Assembly: GCA_964506935.1 (NCBI GenBank)
Contig: CAZDOD010000123.1
Coordinates: forward strand, 1-8,512
DNA length: 8,512 nucleotides
Source: CAZDOD01 sp964506935
GTDB lineage: Bacteria > Desulfobacterota > Zymogenia > Zymogenales > Zymogenaceae
Reading direction: 5' to 3'
Shown here one piece after another: positions 1 to 6,593 of this stretch. Both the position numbers and the translations under genes were made by a program. The first letter of the stretch is position 1; each line of letters begins with the position of its first letter. The notes beneath the pieces are model-generated. The model had not been told where the DNA came from. It ran no database searches and saw nothing but the letters and a program-made list of their open reading frames with translations.

Positions 1-1068
1 ACCTCTGACAATGATTTTTTTCCCCTTTATCGTGATATCGGCCCCGAGCCTGATGAGTTCGGGGATGTGGGCGAAGCGTTTCTCAAAGACTGTATCCCTT
101 ATCTTGGATCTCCCGTCCGCGAGCGTCATCAGAGCCGTGAAGGGTGCCTGGAGGTCTGTCGGGAATCCGGGGTAGGGGAAGGTCTTGAGGTTTGTGCATT
201 TGATCTTTCGGGGGCCTTTTACCCTGAGGGCGTCGCCTTCGTCCGAAAAATTGACCCCCGCATCTTCGAGCTTCTTGATAACGGAAAAGAGCATCTTCTT
301 AGGGCAGTTCTCGATGACTATGTCTCCTCCCGTGATCGCAGATGCGATCATAAATGTCCCGGCCTCGATGCGGTCGGGGATTATCGTGTAGTCCTTTAAA
401 GGAGATAGATAATCCACGCCATCGATATGGATCGTATCACCCCCCGCCCCCTCGATCTTCGCGCCCATCGCCTTAAGTGCGGATGCCAGATCGATCACCT
501 CTGGCTCCTTGGCGGCGTTCTTTATCACCGTCTCACCCTTTGCCGTGACGGCGGCCATCATGATGTTCTCCGTCGCCCCCACGGTCGGAAAATCGAAGAC
601 TACTTTATTCCCCCTTAACTTCTTGGCGTCGGCTATGATGAATCCGTGTTCTTCGGTGATATCGACGCCGAGCGATATAAATCCCTTGAGATGCTGATCC
701 ACGGGCCGTACGCCGAGCTCGCACCCGCCGGGCTGGGAGACCTTGGCCCTCCCGAAGCGGGAGATCAGGGCGCCGAGGACGAGGAAAGAGGCCCGCATTT
801 TCCTCACGTAATCCCACGGGGCCTCGAATTCCGAAATATTGGATGTATCGACAACAAAGGTGTCTCCAAATGAGACCTCGGCGCCGAGCGTCGTCAGGAT
901 GTCTTTTGTCGTCTTGATGTCCATGAGGTTGGGGACATCAAGAAATTCTGATTTGCCTGGGGCCATGATCGAAGCTATTAGGATCGGGAGGGCTGCGTTC
1001 TTTGAGCCGCTAATCCTGACACTCCCCTTGAGAGGGATTCCACCCTCGATGACTATCTTTTGAAGCAT
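1..1068 (-). CDS. murA: UDP-N-acetylglucosamine 1-carboxyvinyltransferase (MurA), C-terminus cut off by window edge
   Basis: MurA transfers enolpyruvate from phosphoenolpyruvate to UDP-GlcNAc in the cytoplasm, the first committed step of peptidoglycan synthesis. Reading from the ATG at 1068-1066, the frame stays open for 356 codons to base 1. Family members are about 420 residues, so roughly the last 60 are missing. Visible motifs are SGSKN (Lys23-Asn24, substrate binding), RKMRAS around residues 89-94, QPGGC with Cys116 at the catalytic/fosfomycin-target position, followed by RPVDQH, and GFPTDLQ with Asp305 matching the catalytic Asp of E. coli MurA, then FEKRF with Arg331. Cysteine rather than aspartate at position 116 predicts fosfomycin sensitivity at the target level. 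An AAAGG ribosome binding site lies 7 nt before the ATG. The gene starts 18 bp after prmC ends and is probably the last visible gene of the rpmE-to-murA operon. Confidence 0.96.
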   Translation of the reverse strand, partial: MLQKIVIEGGIPLKGSVRISGSKNAALPILIASIMAPGKSEFLDVPNLMDIKTTKDILTTLGAEVSFGDTFVVDTSNISEFEAPWDYVRKMRASFLVLGALISRFGRAKVSQPGGCELGVRPVDQHLKGFISLGVDITEEHGFIIADAKKLRGNKVVFDFPTVGATENIMMAAVTAKGETVIKNAAKEPEVIDLASALKAMGAKIEGAGGDTIHIDGVDYLSPLKDYTIIPDRIEAGTFMIASAITGGDIVIENCPKKMLFSVIKKLEDAGVNFSDEGDALRVKGPRKIKCTNLKTFPYPGFPTDLQAPFTALMTLADGRSKIRDTVFEKRFAHIPELIRLGADITIKGKKIIVRG

Positions 1069-1086
1069 AAAAAAACCTTTAACAAT

Positions 1087-2007
1087 TTACATTCTTTTTG
1101 CCACAAGAACCCTGTGATGTCCAGAATAATCTTTCGTGATGTGAGAAAAATTGAGGTTTGTGGTCTTCGAGATAATCTCGTTTACCTTTTCGGCCTGGTC
1201 CTTCCCTATTTCGACAACGAGAAAGCCGCCGGGTTCCAGATAGTCGGGGGCGCCCTCTATCAGGGGCCGTGTGATATCGAGGCCATCAACCCCACCGAAG
1301 AGGGCGATCTTTGGCTCGTATTTGACATCGGCCGGAAGCGATCTCATCTCGTCCGCTGAGACGTAAGGGGGGTTTGAGACGATGATGTCAAATTTTTCAT
1401 CGTCCTCCTTTAGGGCATCATACAGGTCGCCTGCGAAAAGCCTGATTCGGTCATCGACTCGATATGCCTTGAAATTTAAATCGGCGACCATGATCGCCTC
1501 GTCTGAGATATCCGTGGCGATAATCTTAGCGTCGTCAAGCTCAAGTGCGAGCGCAAGTGAGATAGCGCCGGACCCTGTGCCTATCTCCAATATATTTGGC
1601 TGAGATCTCAGATTTCTCCGTAGCTCCCCCACGATTGATAGTGTCTCATCAACCAGAAGCTCGGTCTCGGGGCGGGGGATGAGTACCGATTCCGATACAG
1701 AAAGCTCGATCGATCGGAACTCCTTTTCGCCCGTAATATATGCGATGGGAAAGAATTTCCCCCTCTTTTCTGTGAGTCCAAGAATTTTATTCCACTCTGG
1801 ATCGGAGATCGGACGGTCGTGAAGGAGATAGATGTCCATCCTCTTGATGTTTAGAACCTTCGCGGCTATTATTTCGGCGTCGAGGCGATGGGATGGGATT
1901 TTTTTATCTCTCAGAAATTCGGAGGCGATGTTTACCGCCTCCATTATTGTGGAGGGCATCTCTAGATCAGATAGAAGTCTTTTTTGGAAAAATTTGATTT
2001 TCGGCAT
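1087..2007 (-). CDS. prmC: Peptide chain release factor N5-glutamine methyltransferase (PrmC/HemK)
   Basis: PrmC uses S-adenosylmethionine to methylate the Gln of the GGQ motif in release factors, which speeds peptide release. The 306-residue product has an N-terminal helical release-factor-binding domain (about 20-90), then a class I methyltransferase fold. The SAM-binding motif EIGTGSG is at 141-147, the acidic residue of ATDIS near 166, and the diagnostic catalytic NPPY at 212-215. It follows prfA, which encodes its substrate, by 28 bp, the usual pairing. The start is uncertain. The family normally begins near the segment MPSTIMEAV, so Met17 (or Met22) may be the real start. The ATG at 2007 adds about 16 basic, Phe-rich residues and neither candidate has a strong ribosome binding site. 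Function is certain; only the N-terminus is doubtful. Confidence 0.96.
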   Translation of the reverse strand: MPKIKFFQKRLLSDLEMPSTIMEAVNIASEFLRDKKIPSHRLDAEIIAAKVLNIKRMDIYLLHDRPISDPEWNKILGLTEKRGKFFPIAYITGEKEFRSIELSVSESVLIPRPETELLVDETLSIVGELRRNLRSQPNILEIGTGSGAISLALALELDDAKIIATDISDEAIMVADLNFKAYRVDDRIRLFAGDLYDALKEDDEKFDIIVSNPPYVSADEMRSLPADVKYEPKIALFGGVDGLDITRPLIEGAPDYLEPGGFLVVEIGKDQAEKVNEIISKTTNLNFSHITKDYSGHHRVLVAKRM

Positions 2008-2035
2008 ATCATCGGACTGTCTTCAGATCGGGGGA

Positions 2036-3103
2036 TCATGAGGCCCGGCTCTTTATGGCCTCGGCCTGAAAGTAGGCTGTTAGGGCGTCGAGCAAATCGT
2101 TGATATCCCCCAAAAGGATGGCGTCCAATCTGTGCATGGTCAGGCCGATGCGGTGGTCCGTCACCCTCCCCTGCGGGAAATTATATGTCCTGATCCTCTC
2201 CGAACGGTCACCGGTCCCGACCTGGCTCCTCCTTTCTTGCGAGCGCTCAAGGTGTTGTTTTTGGGTCATGAGGTCAAGTAACCTCGCCCGGAGGACCCTC
2301 ATTGCCTTTGCCTTGTTTTTGTGCTGGGATTTCTCGTCCTGGCAGGTAACGACCAATCCCGTGGGGAGATGGGTGATCCGAACCGCGCTGTCGGTGACGT
2401 TTACATGCTGACCGCCGTGTCCTGATGAGCGGTATGTGTCAATCCTCAAATCGTTTGTGTTTATATCGACCTCGACGTCTTCGGCCTCGGGGAGGATCGC
2501 AACGGTGACCGCGGACGTGTGGATGCGTCCCTGTGCCTCGGTTTCGGGGACTCGCTGGACCCTGTGGACTCCGCTCTCGTATTTGAGGCGGCTGTAAACC
2601 CCCCTCCCTTCGATTAGGGCTATGATCTCTTTAAAGCCCCCCACGCCAGTCTCATTTATGCTCATGGTCTCGACCCGCCAGTTTTTCATATCGGCGTAAC
2701 GCGAATACATCCTGAACAGGTCGGCGGCAAAAAGGCCCGCCTCGTCACCGCCGGCCCCCGCCCTTATCTCGAGGAATATGTTCTTTGCGTCATTGGGATC
2801 TTTTGGTATCAAAAGGAATTTGAGCCTGTCTTCGCTGGCAGAAAGATCTCTCGTGAGCTTTTCGATCTCATCTTTTGCGAGATCTTTGATATCCTCGTCG
2901 GAATCGTGAAGGAGGTCTCTGTTTTCAATAATCTCTTTTTTAAGGTTATTGAAGCGCCTGAACTCCGAAACAAGTGGCTCGATGTCTGAGAGCTCCTTTG
3001 TATATTTTTTATAAAGCTCGGTGTCATTTATAATCAGGGGGTCAGAAAGAGACTTTTCAAGTACATCGTAGCGGGCTTCTATATCTTTGAGTTTATCGAG
3101 CAT
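2036..3103 (-). CDS. prfA: Peptide chain release factor 1 (RF1)
   Basis: RF1 recognises UAA and UAG stop codons in the ribosomal A site and triggers hydrolysis of peptidyl-tRNA. The 355-residue product has normal family length: an N-terminal helical domain rich in charged residues (1-100), the AGAGGDEA segment at 115-122, the codon-recognition tripeptide Pro186-Glu187-Thr188 (the PxT type of RF1, not the SPF of RF2), and the catalytic GGQ at 230-232 inside SSGHGGQHVN. The basic stretch after residue 258 (QDEKSQHKNKAKAMR) and the C-terminal MHRLD region are also typical. The Gln at 232 is the expected substrate of the PrmC encoded next. A GGA about 8 nt before the ATG serves as a modest ribosome binding site. 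The gene begins 28 bp after the DUF1385 gene ends. Confidence 0.98.
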   Translation of the reverse strand: MLDKLKDIEARYDVLEKSLSDPLIINDTELYKKYTKELSDIEPLVSEFRRFNNLKKEIIENRDLLHDSDEDIKDLAKDEIEKLTRDLSASEDRLKFLLIPKDPNDAKNIFLEIRAGAGGDEAGLFAADLFRMYSRYADMKNWRVETMSINETGVGGFKEIIALIEGRGVYSRLKYESGVHRVQRVPETEAQGRIHTSAVTVAILPEAEDVEVDINTNDLRIDTYRSSGHGGQHVNVTDSAVRITHLPTGLVVTCQDEKSQHKNKAKAMRVLRARLLDLMTQKQHLERSQERRSQVGTGDRSERIRTYNFPQGRVTDHRIGLTMHRLDAILLGDINDLLDALTAYFQAEAIKSRAS

Positions 3104-3131
3104 CTAAAATATCCATTACTTTTTTTGGCCA

Positions 3132-4079
3132 TTACCTTTTGTCGGGTTTGACAACGATCTGTCCGTTCTCGATCTTGACCGCCTGAGTGAGTGCGGCAAG
3201 TGCCACCTCGATCTGGTCATCGGAAGGCTCTTTCGTGGTGATCTTCTGGAGCCAGATTCCGGGAAGCGAGATGAATTTTAAGATCGGGTTTTTCCTCTTA
3301 TCACCGGCGAGCTTGATCAGTTCATAGGATATCCCCGCGATTGGTATAAGGAGGGGTATCTTTATCGAGATATATATCAAGTTTTTAGCAAGCTTCGGAA
3401 TATCAGGCAGTTTAGGCATGATCGGGAATATCGCGGCAAACAGAAGGATGCTTATCAATAAGACGATGAGGATAAATGAGGTACCGCATCTCGGGTGCAT
3501 GGTCGGATATTTTCGGGCGTTGTCGACGGTGAGCTCTTCGCCCGCCTCATATGTAAAAATAGATTTATGCTCGGCCCCATGATACATAAAGACCCTCTTG
3601 ATATCGGGCATAATCGATATCGAAAAAAGGTAGATGATAAATATCGCTACCTTGATGATGCCGTCGACAATGTGGAATCTCAGGGTCTCGACCCCCATAT
3701 CCCATGACAGGAATTGGTCGACATATACCGTGGCGATGTGCGGTACGACGAGAAACAAAAATATCCCGAATGCCAGGGCAAAGACGATTGTCGTGGCCAT
3801 AACCCACGGGGATAATTCGCCTTCTGTCTCTTCCTCGGCGGCCTCGTTTGCGGAATATGTGAGGGCCGACATCCCGAGGACGAGAGATTCAAAGAGGACA
3901 ACCACCCCCCTCAATAAGGGCTTTTTCAGGATCGGGTATTTCTCGGAAAGAGAATTTATAATATCCTCTTTTATCTTGATGCTCCCGTCGGTTTTTCTGA
4001 CGGCGACGGTAAAGGCTCGCTCAGAGCGCATCATAACGCCCTCTATGACGGCCTGGCCGCCTATCTTTATTTTTTTCAT
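3132..4079 (-). CDS. DUF1385 (YqhQ-family) integral membrane protein
   Basis: This 315-residue protein belongs to the DUF1385 family (Bacillus YqhQ-like), whose biochemical function I cannot state with confidence. The family signature opening KIGGQAVIEGVMMRS is at 5-19. Hydrophobic segments suggest four membrane spans: roughly 92-118, 136-158, 199-221 and 232-256, with a possible re-entrant or amphipathic stretch at 56-72. Between spans two and three lie the conserved MYHGAEHKS (His167, Glu170, His171) and HPRCGTSF (His195, Cys198). These could be metal ligands, which is inference. The C-terminus (284-315) looks soluble. The gene starts 6 bp after rpmE stops, so translation is probably coupled. 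The rpmE-DUF1385-prfA linkage recurs in several bacterial groups and hints at a role linked to translation or envelope growth, but proves nothing. Confidence 0.92.
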   Translation of the reverse strand: MKKIKIGGQAVIEGVMMRSERAFTVAVRKTDGSIKIKEDIINSLSEKYPILKKPLLRGVVVLFESLVLGMSALTYSANEAAEEETEGELSPWVMATTIVFALAFGIFLFLVVPHIATVYVDQFLSWDMGVETLRFHIVDGIIKVAIFIIYLFSISIMPDIKRVFMYHGAEHKSIFTYEAGEELTVDNARKYPTMHPRCGTSFILIVLLISILLFAAIFPIMPKLPDIPKLAKNLIYISIKIPLLIPIAGISYELIKLAGDKRKNPILKFISLPGIWLQKITTKEPSDDQIEVALAALTQAVKIENGQIVVKPDKR

Positions 4080-4085
4080 ATGAGG

Positions 4086-4304
4086 TTATTTTTTCTTCTG
4101 GTCTTCCGCCTTTGCGTATTTCTTTCTGAATTTCTCCACACGTCCGGTGGTGTCAACCAGTTTTTGCTTCCCCGTAAAGAAGGGGTGGCACTGGGAACAA
4201 ATTTCCACGCTGATATCCGCCTTGGTCGAGCGTGTATTGATTTCGCTCCCGCATGCGCACTTGATGACCGCATCTTTGTATTCGGGGTGAATATCCTTTT
4301 TCAT
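4086..4304 (-). CDS. rpmE: 50S ribosomal protein L31, zinc-binding type
   Basis: L31 is a small large-subunit protein that helps bridge the two ribosomal subunits. The 72-residue product carries the zinc ligands of the C+ form: Cys16 and Cys18 (CAC) and Cys36 and Cys39 (CSQC), followed by the signature HPFFTGKQKLVDTTGRVEKF. The C-terminal tail is lysine-rich. An AGGAG ribosome binding site stands 9 nt before the ATG. The gene lies 93 bp after rho and is separated from it by an intrinsic terminator; no promoter is obvious between that terminator and rpmE. The C+ form is the one normally used in zinc-replete cells. No zinc-free paralogue is in this window. Confidence 0.97.
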   Translation of the reverse strand: MKKDIHPEYKDAVIKCACGSEINTRSTKADISVEICSQCHPFFTGKQKLVDTTGRVEKFRKKYAKAEDQKKK

Positions 4305-4345
4305 CTCTTATATCTCCTATTTGGTCTAAAAGGGTTCGTTTCATT

Positions 4346-4375
4346 AAAAAAGCCCCCTGAAGAAAAGAGGGGGGC
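4346..4375 (-). terminator. Intrinsic terminator between rho and rpmE
   Basis: On the minus strand, GCCCCC (4375-4370) pairs perfectly with GGGGGC (4357-4352) across a 12-nt loop and is followed at once by six T residues (4351-4346). This is a textbook factor-independent terminator 22 bp after the rho stop codon. It should end most transcripts from the rho promoter. Read-through, or a promoter inside rho, would then be needed for rpmE and the genes after it. Confidence 0.85.
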
Positions 4376-4397
4376 AATGATTTTTTCCATTAGATAG

Positions 4398-5696
4398 CTA
4401 CTGATTCATATTGGCCAAAAAATCCGTGTTGGATTCCGTCCCCTGAATCTTGTCGAGGACGAATTCCATAGAATCTATAGGATTTAATGGAGAGAGGAGT
4501 TTCCTCAAGATCCATATACGGTTGAGTACATCCTCATCCAAGAGCAACTCTTCCTTTCTCGTTCCCGAACGGTTGATGTCTATGGCGGGGAAGGTCCTCT
4601 TGTCTACGAGTTTCCTGTCTAGGTGGATCTCCATGTTGCCCGTTCCCTTGAACTCCTCGAAGATTACATCGTCCATGCGGCTTCCGGTGTCTATGAGGGC
4701 CGTTGCAATGATCGTCAGGCTCCCGCCGTACTCGATATTTCTGGCGGCGCCGAAAAACCGCTTCGGCTTGTGGAGGGCGTTTGAATCGACGCCTCCAGAC
4801 AGGATCTTCCCGCTGGGGGGAACGACCGCATTATATGCCCTCGCAAGCCTCGTGATGCTGTCGAGGAGTATTACGACGTCTTTTTTATATTCCACAAGCC
4901 TCTTCGCCTTTTCGATGACCATCTCGGCCACCTGTACGTGTCGGGACGCCGGCTCATCGAAGGTGGAGCTAACCACCTCCCCATCGACCGAGCGAATCAT
5001 ATCGGTGACCTCCTCGGGCCGTTCATCGATGAGGAGGACGATCAGGATCGCCTCCTCGTGGTTCGTCGTGATGGCGTTGGCTATGTCCTGAAGGAGCATA
5101 GTTTTTCCGGTTCTCGGCGGAGAGACGATGAGGCCGCGCTGACCCTTGCCAATGGGCGTAAAGAGATCCATAATCCTCGTGGAGTATTTTTTACTGTTGT
5201 ATTCGAGTTTGATCTTCTCATCAGGGAAGAGCGGAGTCAGGTTCTCAAACAATATCCGCTCACGGGAGAGGTCGGGATTTTCACCGTTTACCGACTCCAC
5301 CTTGAGAAGGGCGAAGTATCTCTCGGATTCTTTCGGGGGTCTTATCTGTCCTGATATCGTGTCTCCGGTTCTAAGCGAAAACCTCCTTATCTGGGAGGGG
5401 GATATGTATATATCGTCCGGCCCCGGCAGGTAATTATAGTTCGGGGCCCTAAGAAAGCCGAAGCCGTCGGGGAGGGTCTCCAAGACGCCCTCGCCGTAGA
5501 TCAATCCCTTCTGTTCCGTATGGGCTTGAAGAGATGCAAAGATAAGCTCCTGCCTCGTCATGGCGCTGGCGCCTTCGATATTGAGCTCCTTGGCCATCTG
5601 GTAGAGCTGGCTTATATCCTTGCGTTTGAGATCCACAAGATTTATTATTTCGCCTTCAGAAACTTCTGTTATTTCATCAAGATCGCCATCTTCCAT
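4398..5696 (-). CDS. rho: Transcription termination factor Rho
   Basis: Rho is a hexameric RNA-dependent ATPase that loads on untranslated RNA and dislodges RNA polymerase. The 432-residue product has the N-terminal helical Rho domain (about 18-60), the RNA-binding OSB fold with GFGFLR at 78-83, then the ATPase core: P-loop PPRTGKT at 193-199, Walker B VVILLDS at 274-280, Q-loop region KILSGGVDS at 297-305 and R-loop EFKGTGNMEIHLDR at 348-361. The P-loop has Arg195-Thr196 where E. coli Rho has Lys-Ala, a variant seen in other bacteria. An extra acidic stretch of about 18 residues precedes the usual family start; the alternative of a later start is not supported by a better codon. A GGAG lies 10 nt before the ATG. 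A long leader with its own promoter precedes it and an intrinsic terminator follows it. Confidence 0.98.
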   Translation of the reverse strand: MEDGDLDEITEVSEGEIINLVDLKRKDISQLYQMAKELNIEGASAMTRQELIFASLQAHTEQKGLIYGEGVLETLPDGFGFLRAPNYNYLPGPDDIYISPSQIRRFSLRTGDTISGQIRPPKESERYFALLKVESVNGENPDLSRERILFENLTPLFPDEKIKLEYNSKKYSTRIMDLFTPIGKGQRGLIVSPPRTGKTMLLQDIANAITTNHEEAILIVLLIDERPEEVTDMIRSVDGEVVSSTFDEPASRHVQVAEMVIEKAKRLVEYKKDVVILLDSITRLARAYNAVVPPSGKILSGGVDSNALHKPKRFFGAARNIEYGGSLTIIATALIDTGSRMDDVIFEEFKGTGNMEIHLDRKLVDKRTFPAIDINRSGTRKEELLLDEDVLNRIWILRKLLSPLNPIDSMEFVLDKIQGTESNTDFLANMNQ

Positions 5697-5863
5697 TAAA
5701 TTACTTCTCCATAAGTTTAAGTCTTTTTGTTTTACGGATTTTTTCCGCTGTTGATTTAGATAAGAGTTCCCCGAGTAGAGGTTCCTTTAGATTTTATTTT
5801 TATGGTATTTTTATGATATTTGGTTGATATTTCCCATTTGAGATAAAACTAGCTTGAAAAATA

Positions 5864-5953
5864 GATTTCCATCATTCGTAGCAACTTTGAAATGTAAGAG
5901 TATATCAGGTTTCCATCCTTCGTAGCACACCTTTGGAGTATAAGGGTTTATCC
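5864..5953 (-). repeat. Two imperfect tandem copies of a 44-46 bp unit
   Basis: Copy one is 5864-5907 and copy two 5908-5953. The first 20 bases (plus-strand reading) match at 18 positions, sharing TTCGTAGCA; the second halves also align (CTTTG followed by a similar AT-rich run) with a 2-base gap. The unit has no spacer, so it is not a CRISPR repeat-spacer arrangement. A weaker third copy may exist at about 5825-5863. The repeat lies wholly within the predicted rho leader. Confidence 0.65.
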
Positions 5954-5972
5954 TGTGAACCCTGAGAGGTGT
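5927..5972 (-). promoter_or_regulatory. Nested hairpins in the rho leader
   Basis: Read on the minus strand, AGGGTTCA (5963-5956) pairs with TAAACCCT (5950-5943), including one G-U pair, around the 5-nt loop CAGGA. This hairpin is enclosed by a second helix, ACACCT (5972-5967) with AGGTGT (5932-5927), all six pairs Watson-Crick. There is no U-run after it, so it does not look like a terminator. Nested helices so close to the predicted 5' end suggest a folded RNA element. Confidence 0.45.
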
Positions 5973-6004
5973 TGGGAGACATTTTATGAAGTGTTTAAAG
6001 GAAA

Positions 6005-6033
6005 AATATAGTTTATTTCATATCAAATGTCAA
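6005..6033 (-). promoter_or_regulatory. Sigma70-type promoter for rho
   Basis: On the minus strand a perfect -35 box TTGACA (6033-6028) is followed by a 17-bp spacer and the -10 box TATATT (6010-6005). The predicted start point is near 5998. It sits 38 bp beyond the stop codon of the small secreted protein gene upstream, with no clear terminator between, so rho may also receive read-through from that gene. Confidence 0.75.
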
Positions 6034-6071
6034 GTATTTTTTTAATATTTTTTTTCGTGTTGGATACTATT

Positions 6072-6443
6072 TTATTCCATCTTTTCCTTTAGATTAGCCT
6101 CCCAACATCCGCCGCCCCAGTTAGAATATATTTTTATGTGATATATTCCCCTGCCGGTTAACGTCAGGACGTTTCCGTCGGAGAGGGATTGTTCTATGAG
6201 GACGGTTTCATTATCCTTACCTTTTGCCTTTACCCAGAAATCCGAAGACCCCAGTTGCCAATCAAAGGTGAGTACCATCTCTTCTTTATCGACATATACC
6301 TCGAACGTAGACTCCGCACCGGTGCCCCATAGATAGCCGCTGTATGAATGGGTAGAACAGGGGTTTTCCTCGGGGCTCGAGATGTGTGTGAAGAGTATCG
6401 AAATGGCAAAAATAACGAGTAGCGAGAACATTTTGATCTTCAT
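6072..6443 (-). CDS. Small secreted protein of unknown function
   Basis: I do not recognise this 123-residue protein. Residues 1-21 form a signal peptide: basic start MKIK, then a hydrophobic core (FSLLVIFAISILF). No lipobox is present, so it should be exported and released, probably by signal peptidase I near residues 20-24. The mature part alternates hydrophobic and polar residues as in a beta sandwich (about 45-118), with Trp39, 62, 70, 109 and 114 and glycine-rich turns. Only two cysteines remain after cleavage, Cys29 and Cys113, near opposite ends and able to form a closing disulfide. The layout loosely resembles small pre-peptidase or carbohydrate-binding beta domains, but no signature motif proves it. 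AAGGA lies 9 nt before the ATG. The gene stands alone between two operons, with its own promoter (6542-6570) and an FNR-type palindrome in its leader. Confidence 0.8.
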   Translation of the reverse strand: MKIKMFSLLVIFAISILFTHISSPEENPCSTHSYSGYLWGTGAESTFEVYVDKEEMVLTFDWQLGSSDFWVKAKGKDNETVLIEQSLSDGNVLTLTGRGIYHIKIYSNWGGGCWEANLKEKME

Positions 6444-6473
6444 CCGGTATCATCCTTCTATCGGATCGTGTTA

Positions 6474-6491
6474 TTTTGATGCTTATCAAAA
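6474..6491. promoter_or_regulatory. FNR/CRP-family type operator palindrome
   Basis: TTTTGAT (6474-6480) and ATCAAAA (6485-6491) form a perfect inverted repeat around GCTT. The core TTGAT-N4-ATCAA is exactly the FNR/Anr-class consensus. It lies about 30 bp before the secreted protein's start codon and about 45-60 bp downstream of that gene's predicted transcription start. A bound regulator there would be expected to repress or roadblock rather than activate. It is far from the yceD promoter. Because it is a perfect palindrome, a small RNA hairpin is the alternative reading. Confidence 0.55.
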
Positions 6492-6541
6492 GAAATATCG
6501 GTGATTATGTTAACACTTTTTTTACTTGAAGTGGAGTGAAT

Positions 6542-6570
6542 ATTATGAAATAATGTTAAATTTCAGTCAA
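6542..6570 (-). promoter_or_regulatory. Sigma70-type promoter for the secreted protein gene
   Basis: On the minus strand the -35 box TTGACT (6570-6565) and the -10 box CATAAT (6547-6542) are 17 bp apart. Predicted start is near 6535, giving a leader of about 90 nt. Its -35 box lies back-to-back with that of the rightward promoter. Confidence 0.65.
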
Positions 6571-6593
6571 GACGGATGTCTTTATTTTCTTTC

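Larger units (their letters stand above)
5697..5997 (-). promoter_or_regulatory. Long AT-rich leader of rho, candidate cis-regulatory region
   Basis: If transcription starts about 7 bp after the -10 box at 6005-6010, the rho mRNA has a leader of about 300 nt with no convincing gene in it. It holds nested complementary segments (5927-5972) and a tandem repeat (5864-5953) near its 5' end, then an AT-rich stretch (about 5775-5865) and a small 4-5 bp hairpin (CGGA/TCCG, about 5735-5750). Rho genes in other bacteria are known to be autoregulated through their leaders, so a regulatory role is plausible. The sequence matches no riboswitch class I recognise. Confidence 0.5.

Noticed and set aside
67..399. 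110-codon open frame on the plus strand
   Set aside because: Antisense to murA, which is clearly conserved in this stretch.
3634..4083. 149-codon open frame on the plus strand
   Set aside because: Antisense to the DUF1385 gene, without recognisable domains or a ribosome binding site.
4450..5091. 213-codon open frame on the plus strand
   Set aside because: It lies wholly antisense to rho, whose every motif is intact; its Ser/Arg-rich composition is typical of a shadow frame.
4598..5120. Arg instead of Lys in the Rho P-loop (PPRTGKT) as a novelty
   Set aside because: The same variant is known in Rho from other bacteria, and the essential GKT is intact.
5701..5712. Three-codon reading frame (Met-Glu-Lys-stop) overlapping the rho ribosome binding site
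   Set aside because: Too short to tell from chance, with no good ribosome binding site of its own; GGAG at 5707-5710 is simply the rho site.
5751..5766. Second FNR-like site (TTGAT-TTAG-ATAAG)
   Set aside because: Only the left half matches; the right half has two mismatches in ATCAA, so it is likely chance in AT-rich DNA.
5864..5953. CRISPR remnant: the repeat reads GATGGAAAC-like at one end, as some CRISPR repeats do
   Set aside because: The similarity runs through the full 44-46 bp period with no unique spacer, there are only two clear copies, and there are no cas genes.
5943..5963. Hairpin considered as a terminator for the secreted protein gene
   Set aside because: No U-run follows on the minus strand, and it lies downstream of the predicted rho promoter, so it belongs to the rho leader.
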